Shown here one piece after another: positions 30,001-45,000 of a stretch of DNA of 64,000 nt; the first letter of the stretch is position 1; each line of letters begins with the position of its first letter. The position numbers and the translations under genes are program-made. Origin of the DNA: Bacteroidales bacterium UBA1797 (GTDB lineage Bacteria; Bacteroidota; Bacteroidia; Bacteroidales; VadinHA17); assembly GCA_002319885.1 (NCBI GenBank), contig DCFT01000028.1, forward strand, positions 118,611-182,610. Direction: 5' to 3'. The notes under the pieces were generated by a model. That model worked only from the letters and a program-made list of their open reading frames with translations, did not search any database and had not been told where the DNA came from.

Positions 30001-33000
30001 GAGTAAAAAGCAGGAACAGAAATGCCACCTACTGTATTAGCATTCAAATTGTCATCCCGTTTGTAGAATATTGTACCTCCCGCAAGATATTCTATATTCA
30101 ATCTATTAAATGATTTGTCACCAGTTAGCAGCAGGTCATTATTAATACTGAATCCTTGTGTCTGACCTATATTATAACCCCCTGTCATATAGCCATTCCA
30201 TGTATACTGATTTCCCGGAACCCCAGTATTACCGGTATATAAATAAGAGCCCCAGGCAGTCCTTAGTTCCCCTTTATCTGTATAAAAATCAAGACCTGAA
30301 CGGACACTTGCTTTTAACCAATCAGTCACTTGATAACTCATTGATACATCGGCATTAAATATATCACGTGAAATCTGATTCGTTTTTTCATAACGATCAA
30401 AGTAGGGATTATTCATACTTGCATTACTATTATAAGTATAATTTTGGGTCTGGTCTTTTATTAGCCAGTAATTATTCTTGTAATCACTAAGTCTGAAATC
30501 AGCACTTGACCAGATAAGCAAAGAGTACATTGGATCATAAGAGGTATAGCCATTTGACCCCAGGTTGGGCGATGTTTTTTTAGAATAAGCTACATTTGAA
30601 CTCAGTTTGAACTTATCTGCAGTTATATCTCCGCCAAGAGTGTAGGTATATTTATCCAGTACAGAATTAGGATACTGTCCTTTATTCTGTGTCCAGTTGA
30701 ACGAACTTCTTAGTGAGGCATTCTTACTTTTATATCCAAAATTTACGTTATTATTTGTTACATACCCTGGCACTAAAAAATCCCTGAAGTTGTTTTTCCC
30801 GATTGGCAGATATGGGTAATCTCTGTAATCCTTCAAAAATGGATCCCATTGATTACGAATAGTTCCATCCATAACTGTTCCCCATGAACTCGTGGAATTC
30901 ACATCATATGTATTGTTGTCACCTCGACCATAGACACTCTGTTTCTTAGGGATGGCTAAAAAACCCGCAGCGAACATTGTATTTGTTGTAAAATCCACAG
31001 TCATTCCCGATATATTACTGCTTCCATTTTTAGTTGTAATTAAAATTGCACCATTTGCCCCACGATAGCCATAAAGTGCTGATGCGGTTGCTCCTTTCAA
31101 TACACTCATTGATTCTATGTCTTCTGAGGAAATATCACCAATAGTCTTATTTGCGTAAGCTACACCATCAATTACAATAAGAGGATCTTCACCCCGGATT
31201 GTAAGTACCGGTGCAGTACCAAAATCAGTCGAGTTAGTAACCAATAGCCCTGCTACTTTACCAGTAAGTGATGTAGAAGCATCAACTCCCGATACCTTTT
31301 GCAGGCTCTCACCGGAGACTTTTTGAACCGAATAGCCAAGTTCCTTCTCTTCCCTTTTAATTCCCAGAGCGGTAACTACAACTTCACTCAGTCCGATTAG
31401 TTCATCTGCCATTACAACATCAATAACATTCGATGAACCAATAATTATTTCCTGTGGTTTCATGCCTATAAAGGAGAAAGTAAGACTCTTCGAACCTGGA
31501 GGAACTTCAATTGTATATTTACCGGTAACATCAGTTAGTGCTCCGATAGTAGTTCCGGTGATAACAACATTCGCACCGACAATTGGATCTCCCTTTTTGT
31601 CAGTAACATTCCCGGTTATTCTCAATTGTTGCATTTCCGGACTGGGAATTGCTAAATCGGATGGAGTGAGTATTACCTGTTTATCATAAACGACAAATTT
31701 CACCTTGTCATCAAAAATATTACTTAAAATATCTTTAATAGGTTCTTTCTGAGCATCAACGTTCACTTTTCTTTCAACGTCGATCAGCTTAGGACTGTAC
31801 AGGAAAAAAAACTCGCTCTGATTTTCAATATCTTTCAGCACTTCTGATACTTTAACATCTTCAAGCTTAAGAGTAAGCTTTGTCATTTGTGAATATGTTT
31901 CAGTTGCCCAGAGTTGAGAAATTGTCAGGAGAGATAAGAATAGGGTTAGTTTCATGACTCTGATTGTTTTTATTGAAAAGAATCCCCAAAGATTCCTTCC
32001 ACAATAATCTCGAAATTTTTTCATAGATTTGAATGGATTAAGGTTATTAAAGTTTTTTCTGAAAAACGAGTACTTAGTCTGGCGGGATTGTGGGCAAACA
32101 CTTTCCCGCTTTTTTTGTGTTCAGGATTTTTTCATAAGCATATCATTTTATAAATTAGGATTATATTTTGGTCTTTTTCAATTTATTCCTGTAAGTTAAA
32201 ACTACCTTTCTCCTTTCAAATGTTCCATCACTTATTTCGTGTCGATCTGAAATGGAATAATGTATCGGCGACATCAGTGCCATCAGTTCCAATACCTGGG
32301 GCAGCGTTTCATGCACGAAAGTAGCAGTATAAGTAAGTTCGAGTAATTCATGATCTTTTATTTGAATATCAACATTAAACCACCTGTTGAGTTTTTTGAC
32401 AACGTCACCCATAGGTTCGGCATAAAAGACAAGCTTACCTTCTTTCCATGAAAAATTTCTGTCGTCATCAATAGTCCGGGTTTCAATTTTATTGTTTCCT
32501 TTCTGAAAGATAGCCATGTCAGTCGGTTTCATATCTATGAGGGGAGTTACTTTCCCATCAGCCTCTTCGCACTGCAATTTAACACTACCTTCTATCAGTG
32601 AAGTTTCAATTTTGTCCTCATCAGGATAAGCCATGACGTTAAAAACGGTCCCAAGAGCTTTAATCTCAATTCCTCCTGCTTTTACAATAAAAGGTACATT
32701 TGGATTATGAGCCACTTCAAAATATCCTTCACCAATGAGTTCAACAGTACGTTCCTTGCTTTGGAAAACGGCAGGATATTTTAACGAACTGCTATGATTA
32801 AGCCAGACATTTGAACCGTCGGGCAGGGTAACCTTTGTAATTGCATCAACTGAGGAGAGGACCTCATTATATGCCTGATTTACATAACTCTGACCACTTT
32901 TGACCGATTGATACTTATAGGACATGTACAGGCTAAAGCATAAGACAGGTACTAAAAGAAATGCAGCTACTCTGGTAAGTATTTTTATGTAATGCTCTCT

Positions 33001-36000
33001 TTTTCTGAATTTCGTGAGATTTTGACCCGTTTTCTCCAGAAGTTCTTTTGATCGCGTCAGATTGACTTTGTGGTGTATCTTATCAAGAATCAGATCAAAG
33101 TCTGTCTTTATATTATTGTCATCTTCAGTTAATTCTTCCCACATCTCAGAAAAAAGAACTTTGCCCTGAGAATTACAGGAAGATTTCTCAAACCATTCCA
33201 ACACAGCGCTCAGCTCTTCCTCTGTGCAGGCATTTTTAAAATACTTCTCTAAAAGTTCTTTGTTCATTTCTCAATTTATAATGGGTAGAAAGCACTTCCG
33301 TCAGATGACCGGAAGTGCTTCTTCACCCTAACTAACTAACCAAATTCCGATTTTAAAACTAAGCCTGTCTTTAACTTTATATCTTAAAAAGATTGTACTT
33401 GTTATAATAAATAAATTACTTGTATACCCAGTTAGACGTAACAGATTACCGTTACCACTACTCAAAAGATGAAATTGTTGTTAAATATTTTAATTTCACT
33501 GGAAATCAGTACTATACAAAAAGATACCATATAAGAATGGCAACAATTGAGTAATTACCCAATTTTTCACGGATGGTTTTAAGAGCACGTGACATATGAT
33601 TTTCTATAGTATTAACAGAAATATTTAGTCGCCCGGCAATTTCCTGATATTTAAGTCCTTCTTTTTTGTGCAGCAAGTAGACCTCTCTCTGACGATCAGG
33701 AAGCTGGTTAATAATATCGTCAAGCTTTTTTGTTAATTCATTATATTCAATTTCTACATCGACCGGTTCCTGGTTCAGATCCTGTATAGACTTCAAATAT
33801 TCAATAAACTGAGATTCAAGAGCTTTCTTGCGGATTATTGAAATTGAGGAATTATAAGCAATTGTAAAAACATAATATTTGATTGAAGAGTCCTTCTCAA
33901 TTTTGTGTCGATTCTCCCATAAATGCAGGAAAACATCCTGAACAATGTTTTCAGATTCTTCCTCTGATTTAAGAATTGAAAAGGCAAATTTATAAAGCCG
34001 TTTACTATACTTCTTATAAAGCATGTCAAAAGCAAACATGTTGTCTGCTTTAGTTTCCTGCATCAGTCTTTCGTCGCTGTTCAGAATAGATTCTTCCATA
34101 TCCGTGTCAAATTTCCAGCGAGAATTATTATATCCTCTCAAAGGTCAGAACCAACATAAGTTTATCTGACCAGTTGTGTAAATCAATTATAAATGACAGA
34201 CGCCGGTCTGTCTTCAGTTGTGGTCCCAAATTGTTTATTTGGCAAAGGCCCCATCACGATCTCTAAAATTCCCCCCTGCATAATGTCTTTGTAAGTTATA
34301 TACGAATGGGTGTATGGTTTTTCATTCAGTTTTACCGATTGAATATAGATGTTATTTTCATTATTATTCGAAGCTTTCAGAACGAATTTCTTGTTGTCGG
34401 GCAATTTTATCGTTATTGTGTCGAAAAGAGGGCTGCCTAAAACAAAAGTTCCGCTGGCCGGATTAACCGGATAAAACCCAATTGAAGAAAATATATACCA
34501 TGCTGACATTTGACCACAGTCTTCATTACCACATAAGCCATCCGGCTTGTCGGTGTATAGTGTTCGCTGGATATAACGGTTTCTTTCGGCCGTTTTCCAT
34601 TGCTGACCAGCATAAGCATAAAGATAGCTTATGTGGTGACTTGGTTCGTTGCCATGTGCATACTGACCTATTAAACCTGATATATCGGATGATGCGTTTT
34701 TACCCAGGTCCCCTGTTACCACAAACAGGCTATCAAGTTTGGTCAGGAATGGCTGGTCACCTCCAAAAAGCTTTATTAAACCTTCTACATCCTGAGGTAC
34801 CAGCCAGGTGTACTGCCAGGCATTGCCTTCCGTATAATCGCCCCATTCATGAATTGATTGAAAAGGGCTGAACGGTTCGCGGAAGTCGCCATTGTCCAGT
34901 TTGGCTCTCATAAACTGTCTTATTGGATCAAAGTATTTTGAGTACAAAGCAGCACGTTTTGAGTAATAATCATAATCTGCCGTTTTGCCCAGTTTTTTTG
35001 CCACCTGTGCAATACACCAGTCAGAGATGCAATATTCAAGTGCTTTGGAAACTGATTCCTTTTCTTTATCAGCAGGTATAAATCCTTTTTCCTTTATAAA
35101 TTTCATACCATAGTCGTCACGTGTGGAAGACGCCTTCATAGCTTCAAAGGCAAGGTTTATATCAAACCCTCTGAATCCTTTGAAATACGCGTCAGCAATA
35201 ACAGGAATAGCGCTATACCCAGGCATACAATCAGTTTCATTTCCCATTAAGTGCCAGATGGGTAGTTTCCCCTGTTGCTTGTATATGTTTAGCATAGAGT
35301 TCACCATATCGTTCACCCTTTCAGGCTGAATAAGAGTAAACAGAGGTTGTTCGGCTCTGTAGGTATCCCACAATGAGAAAACAGAATAATTGGTGAATCC
35401 GGGATTGGTATATACCTGCTTGTCTGTCCCGCGGTAATCGCCGTTGTTATCATCAAAAAGTACCGGGTGAGTATAGGCATGATACAACGCTGTGTAAAAT
35501 GTTCGCAAATCGTTTTCATTTTTCCCGGTAGCAATTATTTTCCCTAATTCCTTATTCCACAGATTGTTGGCATCCGAGACTACTTTTTCGAAATTCCACC
35601 CGGGAACTTCTGCATCGATATTTGCAAGAGCATTTTTTTCACTTACAGGCGAAATTCCTACTTTAAGTATTATAATGGTGTCTTTTATGGTCGAAAAGTT
35701 AAATATACCTACCACCTTTTCACTTTTTATGGAATCGCCGGTAACAAATTTGCTATCATCAAAAAATTGGGATGAGCCGACTGGTTTTGAAAGCCTGATG
35801 GCATAGTATAGTCGCTGGTCTTTCGCCCAACCTGTGGAAAACCGATAGCCTGTGAAGGTCTGAGAGTCTACTCTTTTAAGAAAGCCTTCTGTCGGTTTAT
35901 CCCATCCAATGCCGTCGGTAAGGTTTATGGCAATATGAGCCTGTTCTGTTTCAGGAAACGTGTATTTATGGACAGCCACCCTTTCTGTTGCCGATAATTC

Positions 36001-39000
36001 TACATGAATATTATATCTGGTCAGATTAACGGAATAATATCCGGCTTTCGCAATTTCGTCATTATGAGTATATTTTGATGCATATCCTGCAAGTGGATCT
36101 TCAATTGTACCGGGAGAAGTTTTCAGTTCTCCGGTATAGGGAGTAATCAATACATCACCTAATTCCCCGATACCTGTTCCGCTCAGATGAAGTTGCGAGA
36201 AACCGGTCACGATGCTGTCGGAATAATGATATCCGGAACACCAGTCCCATCCTTTACTATAATTGGTAGGTCCCGCCTGAACTCCTCCGAAAGGGACATG
36301 AGCTCCGAGGAATACGTGGCCATGACCGCCTGTGCCAATGAATGGATCGACATATCTGGTAAAATCAGTATTTGAAACAGGACCTGATTTGTTGTTTGCA
36401 CAGGAACAGATAAGCAGGAAGCCTGCAATTAGAAAATATTTGTACATTATTGACAATAGTATTTATTTGGCAGCAATAAAAGTACAAATATTCCGATTTT
36501 TTATTTAACCTTCCTAATTTAGATTACTTTTTCAAGAACGGAAGGATGCTCATTTGCTATTTTTAGGATTAATTCACCAAAAATAGTATTTGCCCATGCA
36601 AACCAGCTACGGGTAAATTTCTCCGGGTTGTCCTTATTAAATGATTCATGCATAAAACCGGTTCCTGCATGCGTTCTTTTGAGGGTTTGAAGACAAGTTT
36701 CAATCTCTTTTTCATCTTTTGAAGTAAGAGCCTGTACAATGATACTGAGAGGCCAAATCATGTTTTCTCCAACATGAGGTCCTCCAATTCCTGCTCCCGC
36801 TTTTCCTTTGAAAAACCATGGATTATCTTCAGAAAGAACAAATTTCCGGGTGTTTTTATACATAGGATCGGAATCGGGAATACAATCAAGGTAGGGAAGT
36901 GATAATAACCCAGGCACATTAGCATCATCCATAAACAGTTGGTTTCCAAAGCCATCTGCTTCATATGCCAGAATATTTCCATATTTCAGATGATTGGCAA
37001 CAGCATATTCTTTCAGAGCTTTTTCTACTTCGGAAGCAAGTATCAGGCATTCATCAGCCAGGCCCTGCTCGTGACTGATCTTTGAAAACATTTCAGCCAT
37101 TTGTCTTAACGATACTACAGCGAAATAATTCGAAGGAATTAAAAACGGAAAGATTGTAGCGTCGTCAGAAGGCCGGAAGGAGGAACATATCAGTCCCACA
37201 GGTCTGACAGGGTTTCCATAACCATTTCCGGGAAGAGTGTCTGTTGCAGTCTCGGTTTTTCGTTCAAAATGGTAAGGACCTTTACCTTGTTTCCGTTGTT
37301 GTTGTTTAAAAGTTGTTAAAACCGACTTTAAAGCTTCTCCATAAGTTGGTGTGAAAAACGAAGTATCACCGGTTATCTTAAAGAAATTATAAGCTAAACG
37401 GACAGGATAACACAGTGAGTCAACTTCCCATTTTCGTTCATGAAGCTCAGGTTTCATATCGGTATTATCGCTTTCCCATTCACTTCCTGTAGCTTCCTTA
37501 TTAAAAGCATTTGCATATGGATCAATTTTAATACATTTTCCTTGCCTGTTGATTACTCCCAATATAAGTTGGTATAAATTTGTATCTTCCTTAATAAAAG
37601 GCAGATATGGCCAAACCTGGGCAGTGGAATCTCTGAGCCACATGGCATTTATGTCGCCGGTAATTACGAATGTATCAGGTACACCATCGGTTATCTGAAA
37701 ATCAACTGTGGTATCCAGGGTATTTGGAAAACAGTTTTCAAACATCCATGCTATTTCCGGATCTTTTATCTGTTTCATGGTTTTCACAATTACATCTTCG
37801 ATCGCCTTGCTCGTGAATCTTCTTTGTTCAACCGGTGGCCTTTGTGATACAAATTCAGTGGGGGAAAGAATGGCTTTTGTTGCAGTTGAATAAGCAAGCA
37901 TGCCAGCAGATAAAATTCCGGTTCGTTCAATAAATTTTCTTCTGGTTAACATATTAAAAAGTAATTTAATTATTACAGGTGACACAATAGAGCTACTTTG
38001 CCGGATTGCTTACTTTGTCAACAAGGTATACTATTGATTTATAAGATATCCCGCTATGCATACTCAACCCAATCTCACAGGTCCGGCTGGTTGAAAAACC
38101 CTCTTTAACAGCATCTGGAAGCTGATTTCTTAAATTTGCCAGGCCATGCGCATTAAGTTCAGGATATGTAAACCCACGATCGCCGGCAAAACCGCAACAG
38201 TTTGTATCAGGAGTTATTACTTCCCTGGCACACAATTTTGCCAGGCCCATCAGTTTGTCATCCAGCTCCATCTTCTTCATACTGCAAACCGGGAATACCG
38301 TAATTACTTCATCCACAGGTGTTATAATCAAATAGGGAAGGAGCAGGTCCGTTATGAATTCTACAGGCTCATAAAGCTTCAGACCCGACTTCATATTTTC
38401 TTTCATGGTATACAGACAGGGACTCATATCGCAAAGGACAGGATATTCTCCATTTCTGCTGGCTTTAAGAAGCTCTGCTTCGAGCTCATCTGATTTTTTC
38501 CTGCCGGCTTCGATATAACCTTTGCTTGAAAATGCCATACCGCAACAAAGATTATTCAGATTATCGGGATAAATCACTTCATAACCTCCTTTGTTCAACA
38601 GCCCGACCATTTTATCCGTTAGCTGCAGCTCATTATTGTGGTCATGCGATACACCCATCGACCGGTTAATACATGAAGGAAAATATACAACTTTGCGTGA
38701 ATGGGATGAAATTACTGTACTATTTTGCCTGATCGCTGAAGCGCCTTTGGGCATAAAAGGGTTCCATAATGGAATTCTGTTCCCTGACAATCTTCGTATA
38801 CCTCCTGAAACACTTTGCATAATCCTGGTTCCAAGTACAATATGTAGAAAGTTGACTAATGAAAGTCCTTGTCTCGCTGCAGAAGTCACAAAGCCCATAT
38901 GCATGGCAATCCATTCTGCCATCCTGGTTCTGCCTGCAATATTTTCTGAGCGGAGGTTTTTTATAAGCTTTCCGGTATCAATGTTAACAGGGCAGCTTAT

Positions 39001-42000
39001 GGCACAAAGCCCGTCAGTGGCGCAAGTCTCATTGCCTGAATATGAAAATGACTTTAACAATGATGCAGCTATATGTGGCTCGTGTCCACTTCTTGTGAGT
39101 GAAACTATTTCCCTGTGGATCACAATCCGTTGCCTTGGTGTGAGTGTCAGACCGGACGAAACACAAGATGATTCGCAAAAACCGCACTCAGTACATTTAT
39201 CAATGACTTCCCCTGCAGCAGGCAACGGTTTCAGGTTTTTTAAGTGAATCTCTTTGTCGGAATTCAGTATCACACCGGGATTAAGGATATTCAGCGGATC
39301 AAATATCTGTTTGATTTCCTTCATTAAAGAGTAGGCATCATTTCCCCATTCCATTTCAACAAATGGTGCCATATTCCGTCCGGTCCCATGTTCCGCTTTC
39401 AGCGATCCATTATACTTATTGACAACCAAAGCTGTAACATCTGTCATAAGCTTAGAATACCTGTCAATCTCTTCTTTTATGCTAAAATCCTGAGTGAAGA
39501 CAAAATGCAGATTTCCTTCGAGTGCATGTCCGAAGATCACAGCTTCATTATACTTGTATTTCTTTAAAATATTCTGAAGATCAAGCGTAGCTTCTGCTAA
39601 AGAGGCAACCGGAAATGCGACATCTTCAATGATGACTGTTGTGCCTGTTTTTCTCATGGCCCCGACAGACGGAAAAAGACCTTTACGGATTTTCCACAGG
39701 AGCTCATATTCTGCAGGAACATCAGTAAACGTGACATCCTTCTCAACAGGTATGTTCTTAATAGAATTCATTATGGCCTCAATATTCCCATTTATTTCAA
39801 CCTTATTCTCTCCAACTGTTTCCACAAGTAATGCGCATCCATCATTGTTAAGCAATCTGATGAATTCAGGAATGCCCTTTTCCTTTTCCACAGAACGCAA
39901 TCCTGCCCTGTCAATCAGTTCAACTGCCGAAACAGGTGTTGATTTCAGAAGCGATACTGCCTTACATGCACTTTCAATATTGTGAAAAATGATAAGGGAA
40001 CTTGCCTTGCAGGGATATTCTCTTACAGTCTTAAAACTGATCTCCGCAATAAACCCCAGGGTGCCTTCCGATCCAATCATAAGGTGTTCTATAATATCGA
40101 ACGGATCGTGATAATCTATAAGAGAATTCAGGCTATAGCCTGTAGTATTTTTCATCTTATATTTTTTCCTGATCTTTTCGGCCATAGAAGTATTTTCTGA
40201 TGCCCGCTTTGCAAGGCTTTCTATATCAGAGAGAAGCTTAGAATGCGATTGCCTGAACAGGTTTTTACTTGATTTTTCCCTGGTATCGAGGATTGTTCCA
40301 TCAGCCATTATAATCTTCATTCCTGCAACAGTCTTGTAGGAATTTTCAGAAGTACCGCAACACATTCCACTTGCATTATTTGCTGCTATTCCTCCAATCA
40401 TAGCAGCATTTATGGACGCAGGATCGGGACCAATCTTTCGTCCGTAAGGAGCAAGCAATGAATTGACACGCCCTCCAATCAATCCCGGCTGAAGAGTAAT
40501 TTCGGAAGCATCTTCATTTATTTGAAACTTTTTCCAGTTGTTACCCGCAATAACTAAAACGGAATCTGTAATCGCTTGTCCCGACAGGCTTGTTCCCGCT
40601 GCCCTGAATGTTGCAGGGATGGACAAAGAAGAGCACTCTTTTAAAATAAGAGAGATTTCATTCTCATCCTTTGCCCTGATCACCAGTTTAGGTACGAGCC
40701 TGTAGAAGCTGGCGTCGGTTCCGTAAGCCAGTGTATAAAGGGGGTCATGAAAAATCCTGTCTTTGTCGATAGATCTGCAAAGAAGTTCATAAAGAATTTT
40801 ATATTTTCCTGTTATCATACTGCAATGTTGATGAAAAAGAGATTAATCTCTGATTGTTTTATTAGCATCAGTAATTTTATGATATCATTAATGAATGTAT
40901 TTATTTACTGAAGTTCTTTATTCCCTCTGAGTCAAAATTGCAATTCAACCATTCATCATCAATTTCCGCTCCGTTTTTGATATACATATTAATAGCTGCC
41001 TTATTCCAGTTCAGGACCTGCCACCTCACTCTTTTGCAATCTTCTTCATTAGCAACCTCAAAAATTTTTCTTAGCAAAGCTGTTCCAATATTTTGCTTTC
41101 TGAATGACTCTTTTATGTAGATATCTTCCAGGTAAAGCGATTTCCCAACCCAGGTATAATAAGCAAAGAAATACAGTGCCATTCCCACAATCTCTCCTGA
41201 TACTGTTTCTGCTACAAAACACCGGAAGAGATCTTTTTCCTTTTTCATCTGTTCCACAGAATTTGATACTTTATCGTGCGCTTTTTCAAATGCAGCTAAT
41301 TCTTTGATTAGCAACAATATTGAAGGGAAATCCTCTTCTGTTGCGGTTCTGATATTAATTTTTATATTCATCTCATTAGTCTTCGGTAATTTTTGAAGCT
41401 CTGTTTCTTTTATTTAGGTAATAGTGCCATAGAAAATATGTGGCTAGTGAACGAAAGGGTATCCATTTCTCTGACAGCAATCTGATTTCATCTTTTGTTT
41501 CTGCATCACTCAATTCTCTCACTGTGTTTATGATGGCAATATCTCCAATCGGGAAAATGTCTTTAGCCTGAAGGCAAAACATCAGATAAATATCAGCAGT
41601 CCATTCACCAATTCCATTAATACTTGTAAGAAGTTTCCGTGCATCTTTCTCTTTCAGCTTTTTCAGGTTTTCCAGGTCAATATCACCATTAAGAATTGCA
41701 TTTGATAGTGAACGAAGGTATTTCGCTTTTTGACGCGAGATTTGGCAATTACGCATTTCTTCATCAGTAAGTTTAATAAGCTCTGAAGGCGAAAACTCAT
41801 GAAGGTAATTTTTGAGTTTAAGAAAATGGGCTTTCGCAGATGCTAAACTCAGTTGCTGTTCCAATATAATCCTGGACAAGGAAATAAAACCCTGTGGTCT
41901 TGACCAGTCGGGTGGATAGCCATACTTTAGGGCAATAGTTTCAAATACCTTATCAATATTGAGGAGTTGCTTAATATCCTTTTGATTTACAATATTTGTC

Positions 42001-45000
42001 AATGATTTATAGTTTTACTTAAAACGAAGAAAATATTTGTTTTTGTTTTAAATTTATGTAAACAATTGTTAATTATAAAGTTAAAAATCGATATTGAATT
42101 GACTTAATGAAAAAAATATAACACAAGTATACTGTTTATTTCTCTGCCCGAAGAAGTGTTCCGGAAATGCAAATCAGCGGTCATACCGTAAAAGTACTTC
42201 TTTTACCTGTCAAATTTTATTACTTTTGGCATCAGAATATTTTAAATTATGGATACAAATCCAGATCCTGTATATTCAAGAAATGTAGTGGAGTTTGTTG
42301 CCGTTGCAAATGAATTCTGCAAGTATGCCGAGCATGCTTCAGAGTTGAAAGGTGATGAAATGCTTAGGATAATGCAGCGGATTCTTCCTCTTATGTATCT
42401 GAAAGCTTCTCTCTTGCCGCAGTTAGATCCTTTTTTCGAAGATGGTAACGAAAAGTTCGTTACCGAAGACGACTGGAAGGCCATTAATGATTTACTGAAA
42501 GAAAAGTTTGGTACCGCAAACGATTACCTGGAGGTTTTCGATGAAAAAATTAATGATTCTGAAGGCCCTGTGTTATCAAGTATTTCAGAAGATATGGCAG
42601 ATATTTATCAGGATATGAAAGACTTTCTTCTCCTGTACCAGACCGGGACCGGAGAGGTGATGAACGATGCGGTATGGGAATGCAGAATGAACTTTGAAAA
42701 TTTCTGGGGTCAGAAACTGTTAAATTCAATGAGAGCTATTCATAAGTTTATTTACTCAGGAGAAGAGATTGGGAAAGTTGAAAAAAAATCAGGAGAAGAT
42801 GATGAAAACAGAAATACCGATAACTGGTTTATAACAAGAAGACAAAAGGATTTACGTGGTGACATTAAATAATATGTATAAGGAAAACATTACAGTTGAG
42901 GAACTTGCTGAACATGAACTCTCATGGTTTAAAGGTGAAATAGTTTTAGTTGACAATTTTAAAACATTTAATGAAGTCTTTCCAAGACTCAGGAGATCAA
43001 ACGTGCTTGGTTTTGACACAGAAACAAGGCCTACATTTAAAAAAGGCAGGAAAAATGCAGTTTCACTCATCCAGCTTTCTACCGGTGATCTTGCATGTCT
43101 GTTCCGTATAAATAAAATCGGCATTCCTGATGAACTGTCGGGACTATTATCAGATCCCTCGGTCATAAAAGCAGGTGTTGCCGTGCATGATGATATTCGA
43201 TTCCTGAAAAATGTTAAAAAATTCACTCCCGACGGATTTGTGGAACTGCAAACCCTTGTAAAAGATTTTGGCATTCAGAGTTCCGGGTTGAAAAAGCTTT
43301 CAGCCATCATCCTTGGATTCAGAATTTCAAAACGTCAGCAGGTCACCGACTGGGAGGCGGAGCAGCTTTCGGAAGCCCAACAGATCTATGCGGCAACAGA
43401 TGCATGGGTCTGCCATCAGATTTATAGGAAGCTGATAAACGGTAGTAAGAAAATTCTATAAATAAGAAATCAATTAACCACTAAGGACACAAAGAAGGTG
43501 CAAAGAACACAAAGATAAAACCTTTTAATTTTAATTTCTTAGTGACCTTTGAGTAAACCTTTGTGAACTTTGTGGTTAGAAGAAAAAATCAAAAAAAGTA
43601 TATTCGGAAATGCAAAATAAAGCGGAGCGAATTAAAATAGTTTTAAAATCCGGTAAAGAGCAATCACTTCACCGTTTTCATCCCTGGGTATTTTCCGGAG
43701 CAATAAAGAAAATGTATGGTACTCCCGCTGAAGGAGACCTTGTGGATGTGTATGATAACAAAGACACATTTCTTGCTGTTGGCCATTATCAACCCAGCTC
43801 AATAGCAGTAAGGATACTTTCGTTTGTACAGGAAACACCGGATATTGATTTTTTCAGAAATAAGATAAAACGCGCTATTGATTTCAGGAGAGCAATAGGC
43901 ATAATTGATAATCCGGCGATTAATGTCTTCAGGCTTGTTCATGGTGAAGGGGATGGTTTGCCGGGACTGATTGTCGATTTCTACAATGGCATAGCAGTAA
44001 TGCAGATGCATTCAATAGGCTTCTACAGGATCAGGAAAGAGATAGCTTCAATACTGTCGGAACTCCTGGATAACCGCATTATAGCTGTCTATGATAAAAG
44101 TGAAGGTACAATTCCTCATATGTCGGGTATTACAGCTACTAATGAGTTCCTGTTTGGAAATTCCGGACCGGTTATCGTTACTGAAAACGGATATAAGTTT
44201 AAGATTGACTGGACTACCGGGCAGAAGACAGGATTCTTTATTGACCAGAGAGAAAACAGGAAACTACTTGAGAAATATACCGATGGTAGAACTGTACTGA
44301 ACATGTTCGGCTATACCGGCGGATTCTCTGTTTATGCGATGAAAAACGCTGCAGTTGTTCACACAGTTGACAGTTCATTCCCTGCTGTTGAACTTACGAA
44401 TGAAAATATTAATCTCAATTACGGTGATGATAAGAGACATGAATCATTCCAGCTGGACGCTTTTGAGTATATGAATCACATTAAAGACAAGTATGACCTA
44501 ATTATACTTGATCCTCCTGCATTTGCAAAGCATAACAATGTTCTTGCAAATGCTTTGCAGGGTTATAAAAGGCTGAATTTAAAAGCCATTGAGCAAATCA
44601 GTCCGGGTGGCATTATTTTTACATTCTCGTGTTCCCAGGTTGTCACCAGGGAGAATTTCAGAAAATCGGTTTTTGCTGCAGCAGCAAATACTGGTCGCAG
44701 TGTCAGAATATTGCATCAGATGAGTCAGCCGCCCGATCATCCGGTAAATATTTATCATCCGGAAAGCGAATATCTTAAAGGTCTTGTTATTTATGTTGAA
44801 TAGTTGGCAGGTTGTAAGATTGAAGAAAAATACATAAGAATAAAAGAATAAAAGAAGAATGGGTGCAAATAAAAATATTGAATTTGTAGCTAGAAAACTG
44901 GGACTTCATGATTGGCAGGTCGAAAACACTATAAGGCTGATGGATGGGGGCGCCACGATACCTTTTATAAGCAGGTACCGGAAGGAAATGACCGGTAGTC